A model generated the notes under the pieces. The model had not been told where the DNA came from. It saw nothing but the letters and a program-made list of their open reading frames with translations, and searched no databases. 64,000 bases of DNA from contig CP046174.1 in the NCBI GenBank assembly GCA_017161075.1, positions 2,542,001-2,606,000 of the forward strand, written 5' to 3'. Positions 42,379 through 51,748 of the stretch are shown one piece after another (positions within the stretch are counted from its first letter, which is position 1; each line of letters opens with the position of its first letter). The position numbers were made by a program, and so were the translations under genes. Source of the DNA: Erysipelotrichaceae bacterium 66202529. GTDB lineage: Bacteria > Bacillota_I > Bacilli_A > Erysipelotrichales > Erysipelotrichaceae.

Positions 42379-43719
42379 CTATTTATCTACTTCTGCTCGT
42401 TCTTCCGTTTGTAAATCATACAGCTCGTTCAAACGCATAACAGCATTTTTCAAAAGCTCCTCTGCCGTTGTTTGATTTGCCGTACTGCGTATGATACAGC
42501 TCTTAGGCTCTACAAATTCCTTTTTTCCATGAAATTTCTTTTTCCAGAATAATTGCAATATGAAATCCTCAATCTGTTCCATCGCCTTTTCATTCTGTGT
42601 GTCCTCAAAAATCGCTACTGCAATTTCTTCATCGCTCAAACGTGCAGCAATACTATCCAGCGAAAAACGCTCCTGCAGGCTGTCCCTGATGCTATGAAGA
42701 TAAATGAGAACCTCCTGTCGACTTACGTTTCTGCATAGTCTGTGAAAGTTGTGAAGCTGTATATACAGCAGGGTTACCGCTGCACTGCTTTGCATATATC
42801 TGGATCGATCCACATAATAACAGAAGCCCTCCCTGTTTAATAAACCGCTGTCAGGGTCGGTATATGCTGCTTTCTGCAGCTCTTTTTTCTGTCGGATAAC
42901 CTTGACAAGAAGATAGGCACATCCAAGAATAAGCAATGCGCCGACAGCACAGCAGCCATCAATCAACAGCTTCACATCCGCTGGCAGCCATCCGTCACTG
43001 GGCTGAATACTGAGATTCCAGGTAGCCGGCAGACTGAATTCCAGCTTTGCGGCATCTGAGAAATCTATGGACGCATCGGAAACCTGTATAATCGTCTTTT
43101 TCTCTCCTAACGCGTTTACGCGCCACAACTCATAGTCATACCTGCGGTCTGTGAGAAAGTCCAGATGCATTTTATCAAGAACATAGTCACTATCCACCGC
43201 CGCAACGACCTCCCCTTTATACTGTCCATTGGTAAGCAGCGGCTCAATAAACAAAAATACATTTTCCTTTGTCAGCGACAGCTGTTCCGGCCCGGCGATT
43301 ACGCCTTCCTTTACAACCTTGGCCAATGTATAGCTATAAGACAGATCATGCATATCATTTCCCAAAGCAGCCTTATATTTTTCCTTTGGATAAATTGCCG
43401 TTAGGCTGTCCCCTTCAAAATAGGACAGATAACGGATATGCGAATGCTGCTTTAAAAGCTTTTTGGCTGTTTTTTCAAACAGCTTCAAATCTGAATACTT
43501 TGCCGCATCCAGCGTATAGGTCATTTTGGATGCATAATTGATAGAATCCAGCTGTGCTTTCAGATTTTCACAAAACAGCTGCACAGCCGTATCTGCATCC
43601 CTTCGCCGCTCCTGGATCAAAAATGCATGGATTCCATTTCTTGTATACAGGCTCACAAGCAGCACAGCAATCGTAAATGCAATTCCCAGCATGCGGTATT
43701 TGAAATTCAGTGTTCTCAT
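42379..43719 (-). CDS. Membrane sensor with degenerate GGDEF domain
   Basis: 446 residues from ATG 43719 (MRTLNFKYRMLGIAF) behind GGAGAAGAATGAT. Membrane helix ~10-28, an extracytoplasmic sensor region (~30-245), a second helix (~250-272), then a GGDEF-like domain beginning YTDPDSGLLNREGF. The active-site loop reads LSDEE in place of GGDEF, and the metal-binding Asp region is also changed (LLYIQLHNFHRL), so no cyclase activity is expected. It starts one base after the active cyclase gene ends, suggesting a partner or decoy. Confidence 0.85.
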   Translation of the reverse strand: MRTLNFKYRMLGIAFTIAVLLVSLYTRNGIHAFLIQERRRDADTAVQLFCENLKAQLDSINYASKMTYTLDAAKYSDLKLFEKTAKKLLKQHSHIRYLSYFEGDSLTAIYPKEKYKAALGNDMHDLSYSYTLAKVVKEGVIAGPEQLSLTKENVFLFIEPLLTNGQYKGEVVAAVDSDYVLDKMHLDFLTDRRYDYELWRVNALGEKKTIIQVSDASIDFSDAAKLEFSLPATWNLSIQPSDGWLPADVKLLIDGCCAVGALLILGCAYLLVKVIRQKKELQKAAYTDPDSGLLNREGFCYYVDRSRYMQSSAAVTLLYIQLHNFHRLCRNVSRQEVLIYLHSIRDSLQERFSLDSIAARLSDEEIAVAIFEDTQNEKAMEQIEDFILQLFWKKKFHGKKEFVEPKSCIIRSTANQTTAEELLKNAVMRLNELYDLQTEERAEVDK

Positions 43720-43720
43720 A

Positions 43721-45289
43721 TCATTCTTCTCCGTGCAGGAACAGGGAATAATCCTTTTTCCCATGACGCTTCACATCATACAATGCCTTATCCGCCTTCG
43801 CAATCAGCGCCTCCAGCGTATCCTTCTTATTCCAGATACAGGCGCCAAGACTGCAGTGCACATCAATCGTTTCCTGCTTAACCGTGATTGAGAAGCTCAG
43901 CTTGCCGACCAGCTTCTGCAGAACCGCATGGATTTCTTCTGTATCATCCATGTCCTTTAAAACAAGGATAAACTCATCTCCGCCATAGCGTCCGACAACA
44001 CCCTCATATTTTTTTTCATATTCGCGAAGGATGGAACCAATTTTGCGCAAGGCACTGTCTCCGGCCTGATGCCCATGCGTATCGTTTAGAATTTTTAAAT
44101 CGTCCAAATCGACAAAGCAAAGCGTCATCATATTTTCCACAGCCGCAGTCTCCAGCAGCTTCTGTGCCTGACTCAGAAAAACGGTACGTGTTACCACACC
44201 GGTTAAACCATCGCGAAGTCCAGTACTGCTCATGCGCAGGATATCGTCATAATCAACACTTTCCGGTATACTGTTCTGATAGAGCTTTCGTTCCATTTTA
44301 TGGACAGCCGCAACCATTTTCTCCATATTCTCCCGCTGGTGCAGGCAGTATTTTCTCACCAGGATAAACAAGCCCAGCGTAACTGCTATCGTACAAATGG
44401 CAATAAACAGCAGGGACGGCAATGTAGCGGTAAACAGCGAGAGAAAATCGATGGTAATCAGAATATCCCAATTGGTGTTTTTGACCGGGCCGTATTCTGT
44501 ATACATCAGATTTCCATCCTTCATGCTGTAAAACGATCCTGTTTTCCGTGCCAGCAGTACTGTTTCCAGCTGATCTGTTGTCATATTGAACATCCTTGTA
44601 TCCTGCAGAACATCTACGTATGAGGATCCGTATGACAGTCCGTTGGTAGATGACATGATCTGCCCCTTGGAACCAATCAGTACAGCCTCACTGCGGTTTG
44701 CGGAAGCTGACTGCTGTAACAGCTTCACTGTATCATCAAAATATATGGAACAGAACAAACTGCCTGTCATAACGCCGTCATGAAGCAATGGCACTGCCAC
44801 GGTATAGTTCAACGTTACCCCGTCCGCTCCCGCGACAAAGCTGTCCGTTACCACGGGCTTTTTTGTAGAATACAGCTTCTGCATATGCTCCCGGCTTGCC
44901 AGACTTGCCGGTTCCTCTCCGAGCGTATAAACCTGAATATCCTCATCCACATAGCAGATAAACATATATCCGAAATACGTATTGATTTGATCCAGCTTTG
45001 CGACCTTTTCCTCCCATTTCACCGCAGGATCATTAAATTCAGGTAGCGCAGCCAGTGATTGTAAAAGCTTTAATGATTCATCAATGCGCTGGGATATCTG
45101 TGTCGATGCACTTTGCTGAGCCGCTATTGCAGAATGACGCATCGTGCGTACTGTCGTCAGTGTACCGCCGAGGATAACGATGAAAATACAAAGCACACAA
45201 AAAACCAGGAAATATGTGCGTACCGGTGAAAAAGGAAGAATCCGGCTTTCCTGTTTTGTATTCGCATTGTTTTTTATTACCTTTTTCAA
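43721..45289 (-). CDS. Membrane-bound diguanylate cyclase with Cache-like sensor
   Basis: 522 residues from TTG 45289, with GGGGTG six bases upstream; GTG 45298 is the alternative. Helix ~27-50, a dCache-type sensor (~55-285; NYTVAVPLLHDGVMTGSLFCSIYFD, WDILITI), helix ~290-315, then a complete GGDEF domain: DGLTGVVTRTVF, FVDLDDLKILNDTHGHQAGD and GRYGGDEFILVL. It makes c-di-GMP in response to an external signal. No EAL or HD-GYP domain is in the window. Confidence 0.93.
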   Translation of the reverse strand: MKKVIKNNANTKQESRILPFSPVRTYFLVFCVLCIFIVILGGTLTTVRTMRHSAIAAQQSASTQISQRIDESLKLLQSLAALPEFNDPAVKWEEKVAKLDQINTYFGYMFICYVDEDIQVYTLGEEPASLASREHMQKLYSTKKPVVTDSFVAGADGVTLNYTVAVPLLHDGVMTGSLFCSIYFDDTVKLLQQSASANRSEAVLIGSKGQIMSSTNGLSYGSSYVDVLQDTRMFNMTTDQLETVLLARKTGSFYSMKDGNLMYTEYGPVKNTNWDILITIDFLSLFTATLPSLLFIAICTIAVTLGLFILVRKYCLHQRENMEKMVAAVHKMERKLYQNSIPESVDYDDILRMSSTGLRDGLTGVVTRTVFLSQAQKLLETAAVENMMTLCFVDLDDLKILNDTHGHQAGDSALRKIGSILREYEKKYEGVVGRYGGDEFILVLKDMDDTEEIHAVLQKLVGKLSFSITVKQETIDVHCSLGACIWNKKDTLEALIAKADKALYDVKRHGKKDYSLFLHGEE

Positions 45290-45298
45290 ACCGTTCAC

Positions 45299-45506
45299 CC
45301 CGTTTTCTTTCTTTATTATATATTGAGTATAACATATCTATCACATGAAAAGATTATTTTTTTATATTTTTCATAAATCTTTACTTTTAAGTTCAACAGT
45401 CCATACACATAAAAAAATTACCTGTACACAGCCTGGTTTATCAGCTCTATGCATACAGGAATTTTTACCTTTGCTTGTGCCTTTTCATTTCACCTAGAAC
45501 ACACGT
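45299..45506. other. Intergenic region between the cyclase and dUTPase genes
   Basis: AT-rich; holds candidate -10 boxes (TATACT, TATAAT on the minus strand around 45314-45335) for the cyclase gene. No terminator for the incoming dUTPase gene order and no further ORF seen. Confidence 0.35.
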
Positions 45507-46019
45507 CTATTTGTTTGTGCTGCCAAGGCCTCCGTTACGGATATCCTGTGCATCATCGTCCTCACAGATACCAAAGGGAAGAAAGATCCCCTGGGCGAAT
45601 CCCTCTCCGGCTTGTACCGTTACGGTTTTATTCTCCCTGGAATCATTCATCAGCTTGATAAAGATATGCCCCTCGTTATCACTTTCAAAATAATCACTGT
45701 CTATGATTCCCACCGTATTATTACACTGTAAGCGGTAGCGAAATCCCAGAGAGCTTCTGGGAAACAGCTGCAGCACCCAGCCCTCACGGATTTCTGCGCG
45801 GATACCGGTTGGAAGCTTAATCGTTTCCTGCGGTGCCAGAGTAAACGCTGCAGGCGCAAAAAAATCATAGCCGGCAGAGCCTCTGGTTGCCCGTTTCGGC
45901 AGCCGCAGGTTATCGTATAACACACGGATTTCCTGTACCGGTTCCTTTGGAAAGGTTTCCTTCCAGTCCTTTTCAAAGCGTTGAAAGCTCACCTTGTGAA
46001 ATTTAGCCATTCTCTCCAT
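45507..46019 (-). CDS. dut: dUTP diphosphatase
   Basis: 170 residues from ATG 46019 (MERMAKFHKVSFQRF) behind AGGAGGATGTTT. All five trimeric dUTPase motifs: RATRGSAGYDFFAP, FPRSSLGFRY, NNTVGIIDSDYF..DNEGHIFIKL, GEGFAQGIFLPF and RNGGLGSTNK. Removes dUTP and supplies dUMP. An apparent extension up to 46307 is non-coding. Confidence 0.95.
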   Translation of the reverse strand: MERMAKFHKVSFQRFEKDWKETFPKEPVQEIRVLYDNLRLPKRATRGSAGYDFFAPAAFTLAPQETIKLPTGIRAEIREGWVLQLFPRSSLGFRYRLQCNNTVGIIDSDYFESDNEGHIFIKLMNDSRENKTVTVQAGEGFAQGIFLPFGICEDDDAQDIRNGGLGSTNK

Positions 46020-46041
46020 AAACATCCTCCTATGCGCTATT

Positions 46042-46050
46042 ATTTTACCA
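46042..46050 (-). promoter_or_regulatory. Extended -10 promoter of dut
   Basis: TGGTAAAAT on the minus strand, 23 bases before the ATG. The rest of 46051-46350 shows no gene. Confidence 0.5.
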
Positions 46051-46350
46051 TACAAATGTGTGTATGTCCCTTTTAACCGTGCAGTCTGACCTGTATCCTT
46101 CCATTTACAGCCTGAAAACAACAGGAAAACGTTAAACGGCTGTACCGATCTGCAATCAAATGGAGTATCTTTTCCCTGCTTCCTATGAAAACTCATGGAA
46201 GCCTGCACTGCCTTTGAAGCTACCAGCCATTTGCAGGTGCTCGTATGAAAGCCTTGCTTTGGCTTTATCTGTCGTTTATCGAAATGATCTGCATACAGAA
46301 AAAGCATACAGGAACATCCTTTTCAGAATTCATGTATGCTTTGTATCCGG

Positions 46351-48186
46351 TTATTTCCATGCGGCCGCATGCTGCTCCTGGCGGTACTGGGAAGTAAACA
46401 GCTCATAATAATAGCCCTTTGCGGCCATGAGCTCCTCATGCGTTCCCTGTTCCATGATGACACCATGCTGCAGTACGACAATGATATCCGCATCCACGAT
46501 CGTACTCAGACGATGAGCTACAACAAAGCTGGTTCGTCCATGCAGCAGCTTGGACATTGCATACTGAATCGCCTTCTCACTTTCTGTATCAATGGAGCTT
46601 GTCGCCTCATCCAGAATGACGATGGCAGGATTGGAGAGCATAGCCCGCGCAAAGGATATCAGCTGCTTCTGTCCGGTGGACAGACGGTCTCCACCCTCTC
46701 CTACCTCGCTGTCATAGCCCTTTTCCATGCGGCTGATGAAATCATGCGCCTGAATCAGACGGGCAACGTGCTCCACCTCCTCATCGGTGGCATCCGCTCT
46801 TCCATAACGAATATTATCCCGTATGGTTCCACTGAACAGATTCGGTGTCTGCAGCACATAGCCGATGTGGGAATGCAGCCAGCCAACACTACGATCACGC
46901 AAATCCCGGCCATCCATGATAATTTTGCCACGGCACGGTTCATAGAAGCGACAGAGCAGATTGACTATCGTACTCTTACCCGAGCCGGTTTCTCCCACGA
47001 GCGCCACCGTTTGTCCCTGCGAAACCCGCAGGCAGAAATCACGTAGGACAGGCTCGTTTTCATAATAATAGAAATCTACATGATCGAATACGACATCGCC
47101 GTGCAGGAATTCGTATGCCTCCGTATGCTCATCCAGCAGGGTTCCATAGCGCTCAATCACATCCGGACGATCTACGATTTCAATCTCCTCATCCAGCAGG
47201 GCAACCACACGCTCTGCGCTTGCCTGCGCCATTTGAATCTCTGCCAGAACACGGGCAATCTGCTTCAGCGGGTCGAAAAACAGCTGTGCATAATTGATAA
47301 ACATGGCAAGGGTTCCAAACTGAATCGTTTTCAAAAGCACCTGTTCTCCTCCGACATACAGCAGCAACGCGATCACAACCGCTGACAGCAGATAGACGAT
47401 TGGCTGAAAAATAGCGTTGATGTGCAGTGCACGCATGCTGTAGCGCTTCATATCCTCTGTTTTCTTTTGAAACTCCTCGTAATTCTGCTGTTCGATTCCC
47501 AGCGTTTTCGTCGTCTTGGCACCGTTGATTCCTTCCGCAAAGGAAGCTGTAATTCGGGAATTGGCCTTTCTTGATTTACGCTGTGCCGAAAGAATACGGC
47601 GTTGAAAATACAGGGATACGAACCAGAGCAGGGGAACGACAACCAGCACGCACAGTGCCATCTGCCAGTTGACAAGCAGCATGACGATACTGATTCCCAG
47701 CATGACGAAGATTCCCCAGACTACATCGACAAACGCCCAGGCAAGCGTTTCTGCCAGACGTGCGGTATCTGAGGTGATCCTTGCCATCAGCCAGCCGTTC
47801 GCAGTCCGGTCAAAATAGGAAAAGGTCTGCTCCTGCAGCTTGCGAAAGCACTTCTTTCGCAGATTTTTTCCGAAATCACTTTCCACCCTGGCGGCAAGTC
47901 GGAAAAACAAATACACCAGCAGGCATTGTGCCACGATCATTGCGAGGTACACACCGATAAAAACCGGCAGTGTCTGCGCTCCTGTTTGATCATCCACATA
48001 GGTATTTAAGGCATACCGGTTCAGCAGAGGCATGATTACATCCGTAAGTGCTAACACCGTATTAAAGAAAATCAATGGAATAACTGTTTTTTTATGCTCC
48101 CACAGCAGTTGAAACACCTTGCTCCAGGTTTTGCGGTCAAATACATCACTTTCAAACTCCTGTTCCTTCATGATGCGCTGTGCCAT
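46351..48186 (-). CDS. ABC exporter half-transporter, canonical ATP site
   Basis: 611 residues from ATG 48186 (MAQRIMKEQEFESDVFD) behind GGAGGTGAGGCAT. Six-helix TMD (~40-330) and NBD: Walker A GETGSGKST, signature LSTGQKQ (not LSGGQ), Walker B with Glu (AIVILDEATSSID), H-loop VAHRLST. It overlaps the partner gene by 35 bases. Together they form a heterodimeric exporter of the LmrCD/BmrCD type; substrate unknown (drug, peptide or lipid). Confidence 0.93.
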   Translation of the reverse strand: MAQRIMKEQEFESDVFDRKTWSKVFQLLWEHKKTVIPLIFFNTVLALTDVIMPLLNRYALNTYVDDQTGAQTLPVFIGVYLAMIVAQCLLVYLFFRLAARVESDFGKNLRKKCFRKLQEQTFSYFDRTANGWLMARITSDTARLAETLAWAFVDVVWGIFVMLGISIVMLLVNWQMALCVLVVVPLLWFVSLYFQRRILSAQRKSRKANSRITASFAEGINGAKTTKTLGIEQQNYEEFQKKTEDMKRYSMRALHINAIFQPIVYLLSAVVIALLLYVGGEQVLLKTIQFGTLAMFINYAQLFFDPLKQIARVLAEIQMAQASAERVVALLDEEIEIVDRPDVIERYGTLLDEHTEAYEFLHGDVVFDHVDFYYYENEPVLRDFCLRVSQGQTVALVGETGSGKSTIVNLLCRFYEPCRGKIIMDGRDLRDRSVGWLHSHIGYVLQTPNLFSGTIRDNIRYGRADATDEEVEHVARLIQAHDFISRMEKGYDSEVGEGGDRLSTGQKQLISFARAMLSNPAIVILDEATSSIDTESEKAIQYAMSKLLHGRTSFVVAHRLSTIVDADIIVVLQHGVIMEQGTHEELMAAKGYYYELFTSQYRQEQHAAAWK

Positions 48187-49966
48187 ATGCCTCACCTCCC
48201 TCCTTCTGAATGTCATAAATCCGTTTATACAATCCTTTTTGTGCAATCAGCTCCTCGTGGGTTCCCGCCTGCACAAGCCGTCCATGCTCCAGCACCAGAA
48301 TCCGGTCGGCATTCTGTGCGGAGGCAACACGATGGGTAATCATCAGCATCGTCATCGGATACGCAATATCCTGCAGCGCCTCCTGAATCATCGCATCTGT
48401 TTTCATATCCAGAGCAGATAAGGAATCGTCAAATACGATGATCGGACTTCTGGCAAGCAGGGAACGGGCGATTGCCACACGCTGCTTCTGTCCTCCGGAA
48501 AGGGTTACCCCCTTTTCTCCTACCATGGTTTCATAGCCCTGATCAAACTCCTCGATATCGTTATGAATACAGGACATACGCGCTGCCTCCACAACATCCT
48601 CCTTCATGGAATGATGATCGGCGAGATGAATGTTTTCATAAATGGTCTTGGAAAACAAAAACGGCTCCTGTAAAACAATCTGAACATGGCGCCGCAGCCA
48701 GGATTTCGCGATATCCCGCAGCTCCACACCGTTGATTGTTATGCTTCCCTCATCATAATCATAAATACCGCTCAACAAATGTACCAGACTGGACTTCCCA
48801 CTGCCGGTCGGCCCCATGATGGCGATACGTTCTCCCTCATGAAGCTCGAAGGAAAGATCATGCAGCGTATGCTCACTTCCGTCCTCATAACGAAAGCTTA
48901 CATGATCAAAGCGGATATTGCCGCTGATTTTTGGACGCAGACCACGCTCCAAATCCTCAGCCTCCTCCTGCAGCACTTCCTCAATACGTGTGATGGATAC
49001 ACTAACCTTTCCCAGATCGGACAAAATTCTTCCCAGCTGACGCAGTGGCCAGACAATGGTGCTTTCATACATCAGAAAGACGAAGAAGGTTCCTACGCTC
49101 AGCTCTCCCTGCAATGCCATACCGATACCAAAGACGATCATGAGCAAAATCTGCATCTGTCCAAGAAAATCAGTCCCGCTCCAAAACAGTGCCAGCGCAT
49201 GCATCAAATCAAAATATTTCTTGCGATAGGCATCATTTGCCGCCTCGAATTTATCAATTTCATGCTGCTCCTGATGAAACGCCTTTACGACGCGCATCGC
49301 ATTCAGATTTTCCTGCAGCACGGTGGTCATGGAGCTTTCCGCAAGATCACATTCCAGAAAAATCTTTTTCGCCTTGGAAAAGAATACGTAGCTTGCAATC
49401 AGAATCAGCGGAATCAGAGCAATGGATACCAGTGTCAGCTTCACACTGCGGCTGAACAAAATCAGGGATGCCAGGGTAACATTTAATATAGCAAACAGCA
49501 TTTCGGAAAACTGGTTAGCCAGAAATCTTCGCACCGTTTCAATATCCGAGGTGCTTCGCTGAATCAAATCCCCGCTGTCCTTGCTTTTGTGATAAGAAAA
49601 CGGCAGCTTCTGCAGATGGTCATACAGATCGTTGCGGACATTTTGTGCCAGTGTCTCGGCAACATTTCCCGCATGCATGCTTCTGCGGTTGATCGCAAAG
49701 GCAACCATCAAATAGCTTCCTACAACCAGCAGGGAGCCGACCCACAGATGCGACTGCAGCGCCTCCATACCGCCTGCCATAGCAACCAGCCTTTGCAGGA
49801 ATACATTATCAAACGGCACTCCCTTGATTATATTATCAATCATCCAGGAAATAATCAGCGGTGCTGCCAGCATAAACAAAGAGTATATCGCCACATCCAG
49901 TAAAATCAGCAGAAACTGATACCGGTACGGCCGCACATACCTCCATACAAATCGTATTTTTTTCAT
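48152..49966 (-). CDS. ABC exporter half-transporter, degenerate Walker B
   Basis: 604 residues behind GAGAGGAAGGGG. Six-helix TMD, Walker A GPTGSGKSS, signature LSGGQKQR, Walker B FDDSLSALD with Asp in place of the catalytic Glu, H-loop ITHRVAS. In heterodimeric exporters the degenerate site combines one partner's altered Walker B with the other's altered signature, exactly the split seen here (FDD in this one, LSTGQ in the other). Confidence 0.93.
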   Translation of the reverse strand: MKKIRFVWRYVRPYRYQFLLILLDVAIYSLFMLAAPLIISWMIDNIIKGVPFDNVFLQRLVAMAGGMEALQSHLWVGSLLVVGSYLMVAFAINRRSMHAGNVAETLAQNVRNDLYDHLQKLPFSYHKSKDSGDLIQRSTSDIETVRRFLANQFSEMLFAILNVTLASLILFSRSVKLTLVSIALIPLILIASYVFFSKAKKIFLECDLAESSMTTVLQENLNAMRVVKAFHQEQHEIDKFEAANDAYRKKYFDLMHALALFWSGTDFLGQMQILLMIVFGIGMALQGELSVGTFFVFLMYESTIVWPLRQLGRILSDLGKVSVSITRIEEVLQEEAEDLERGLRPKISGNIRFDHVSFRYEDGSEHTLHDLSFELHEGERIAIMGPTGSGKSSLVHLLSGIYDYDEGSITINGVELRDIAKSWLRRHVQIVLQEPFLFSKTIYENIHLADHHSMKEDVVEAARMSCIHNDIEEFDQGYETMVGEKGVTLSGGQKQRVAIARSLLARSPIIVFDDSLSALDMKTDAMIQEALQDIAYPMTMLMITHRVASAQNADRILVLEHGRLVQAGTHEELIAQKGLYKRIYDIQKEGGEAYGTAHHEGTGV

Positions 49967-50083
49967 AATCCCCTTCCTCTCTATATCCTGTTACCGAATG
50001 CAGATACAGTATCTCCCTATCCGCAGACGGTATCGTTCATGTTTTCTTTTTTGCTGTACATAAAAAAGCCTGTGTAAACAAAA

Positions 50084-50104
50084 AAATAGGCAATAAGCCT
50101 ATTT
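50084..50104 (-). terminator. Terminator of the NusG_II-Gx-TSCPD operon
   Basis: AAATAGGC/GCCTATTT stem with a 5-base loop, T-tail of four to seven on the minus strand. Confidence 0.88.
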
Positions 50105-50151
50105 CCCGCAATGCTTCCATGCAGCCTGTTAAGACTATACAGAAATCCTGT

Positions 50152-50409
50152 TTATCCCAGCTTTTTCGCGTACTCACGCAATGCAGACGCAATCTGGTCC
50201 GGACAGGATGTCGGCTTCGCTCCACAGCGAACCCCTTGAAAAGCATCCAGTACTTCACTTATTTTTTTATCCTTTATAATTCTGGAAATGCCCAGCAGAT
50301 TTCCTGCACAGCCTCCTACGATCGTTACATCGCGAATGACATCGCCATCCATCTCAAACCGCATTTCTCTTGAGCAGACACCCTTTGGTTTATATACAAA
50401 TGTTTCCAT
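50152..50409 (-). CDS. TSCPD-domain protein (TIGR03905 type)
   Basis: 85 residues from ATG 50409 (METFVYKPKGVCSREMRFEMDGDVIRDVTIVGGCAGNLLGISRI) behind AAGGAGG. The TSCPD motif at residue ~68 (PTSCPDQIASAL) and the conserved Cys at 11, 34 and 62 are visible. The domain is also found at the C-terminus of B12-dependent ribonucleotide reductases; stand-alone function is unknown. Likely co-transcribed with the Gx transporter gene 29 bp upstream. Confidence 0.85.
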   Translation of the reverse strand: METFVYKPKGVCSREMRFEMDGDVIRDVTIVGGCAGNLLGISRIIKDKKISEVLDAFQGVRCGAKPTSCPDQIASALREYAKKLG

Positions 50410-50438
50410 ATCCTGTTCCTCCTTATCCCTGTACAAAT

Positions 50439-50933
50439 TTATACATGTATTCGCTTTAAAACCGCTCTGGCAACATGAGCCACAAACAGCCCGGTCGGTA
50501 TCCCCAGCAAAATCAATACCGGCAGGATTGCCTGCATAAAGAACTGCTGATAAATGAGTGTTACAGCAATCACCTGTCCAATCGCATGCGCACTGCTTCC
50601 GGCAACACTAACCCCATAGATACTCATCGGTGTTTTTCTGGCAAGAATACAGGCCAGTGAGGACAGCAATACACCACACATCGACAGCCAGAAGCCCGTA
50701 CCAAACAGCATCCCACGAAGCAGAGAGGCCAGTATAACACGCATCATGTTAACAGAGAGCATCACCTTTGCATCAAACAGATAATACGCAATCAGTCCTA
50801 CGATATTTGCCAGACCAAGCTTGAATCCCGGTACCGGTACGGGTACAGGTATCATGGACTCAATCATATGAAAGAGAATACTGATCGCTGTCAGCATGGT
50901 AATCGTTGTCATTTTCTGTGTCCGGCTCATCAT
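50439..50933 (-). CDS. Gx-transporter family membrane protein (EetB-like)
   Basis: 164 residues, five to six membrane helices, with the family's PVPVPGFKLGLANIVGLIAYYLFDAKVMLSVNMMRVILASLLRG core. Often annotated heptaprenyl diphosphate synthase component I, but it is an S-component-like membrane protein. It overlaps the NusG_II gene by four bases. This pair occurs in flavin-based electron-export loci (EetA/EetB in Listeria). Confidence 0.88.
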   Translation of the reverse strand: MMSRTQKMTTITMLTAISILFHMIESMIPVPVPVPGFKLGLANIVGLIAYYLFDAKVMLSVNMMRVILASLLRGMLFGTGFWLSMCGVLLSSLACILARKTPMSIYGVSVAGSSAHAIGQVIAVTLIYQQFFMQAILPVLILLGIPTGLFVAHVARAVLKRIHV

Positions 50934-51310
50934 TGAATCACCGTATCCACAGCATCCTCATCGGCATCATTTGCTTCTATCTGCACGACGATGTTATTGG
51001 GCAGACACACAATCGGCCGATTGGCATCCTCTACCCAGCCCTGAATCGAGCATAAATGATAGGGACTGTTTTCCTTTTCCACACGAACCCTCTTATCCTT
51101 CACTTCCACCTGAACATCTCCAAGGGTACCCTTTACGGTATACACATCATTGATTTTCAGATCCTTTCTGAGAATTTCCTGATCCTTATAGCTGACAACA
51201 ACTTCCTTTTCCTTACCGGCATCCTGATATGCGCTCCACAGCAGCGGCACATACAGCAGGCAGGCACAGACTGCGACGATCAAAATAAATACTTTATCTG
51301 CTTTATTCAT
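50930..51310 (-). CDS. NusG domain II protein (EetA-like)
   Basis: 126 residues: N-terminal membrane helix (~8-26), then a single NusG_II domain (EVVVSYKDQEILRKDLKINDVYTVKGTLGDVQVEVKDKRVRVEKENSPYHLCSIQGWVEDANRPIVCLPNNIVVQIE) with the typical C...G.I...IVCLPN signature. Extracytoplasmic, unrelated to transcription in this form. Coupled to the Gx transporter gene. Confidence 0.88.
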   Translation of the reverse strand: MNKADKVFILIVAVCACLLYVPLLWSAYQDAGKEKEVVVSYKDQEILRKDLKINDVYTVKGTLGDVQVEVKDKRVRVEKENSPYHLCSIQGWVEDANRPIVCLPNNIVVQIEANDADEDAVDTVIQ

Positions 51311-51712
51311 AGATCCTCCAACATTATTATATTATACCCGAGAGGAAAGGGTTTGCAAACCTTTTTCTCAAAGAAACACTGACATATACAGCTTTTATTC
51401 TTCATACATCCAAATCCATTAACGCAATGATACAGAAATTAGCTGTTCCTACATCCATACAGCCCTTCCTAGTTTACCAGCTTCTTTTAAAACACACCAG
51501 CATAAGGCTCTGTTTATTTTTTACTGTATCTGCTCTCATACTCTCATTCATATGCGTCTGTTTTTTTCCATACTCACACCTACAGCTTTCACCAAAAGCA
51601 GCTGCCATTTCACAGGCAGAAATATCCATATCCCGAAAAACTGACCTGCATAAATTCGGAAGCTTTACAGAAATATTCACCTGCATATCTGAGGAGTTTA
51701 TCATATTAAAAA
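51311..51712. other. Gene-free stretch of ~400 bp
   Basis: Upstream region of the NusG_II gene. Open frames on both strands here (51427-51732 plus, 51474-51746 minus) have no ribosome site and overlap the terminator, so I reject them. No clear promoter pair found by eye. Confidence 0.3.
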
Positions 51713-51714
51713 AA

Positions 51715-51742
51715 GACATCTGCACACAGTAGGGCAGATATC
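51715..51742 (-). terminator. Terminator of the first FMN_bind-like lipoprotein gene
   Basis: GATATCTGC/GCAGATGTC stem (one wobble) with a 10-base loop, followed by TTTTTTT on the minus strand. Confidence 0.88.
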
Positions 51743-51748
51743 TCAATA

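Noticed and set aside
46020..46307. Long N-terminal extension of the dUTPase
   Set aside because: The extension has no ribosome site and crosses the promoter; AGGAGG at 46026-46031 fixes the start at 46019.
46336..47046. 236-codon plus-strand frame opposite the ABC exporter
   Set aside because: Antisense shadow of a conserved nucleotide-binding domain.
51427..51746. Frames on both strands of the 51.4-51.7 kb gap
   Set aside because: Neither has a ribosome site and both run through a terminator hairpin.
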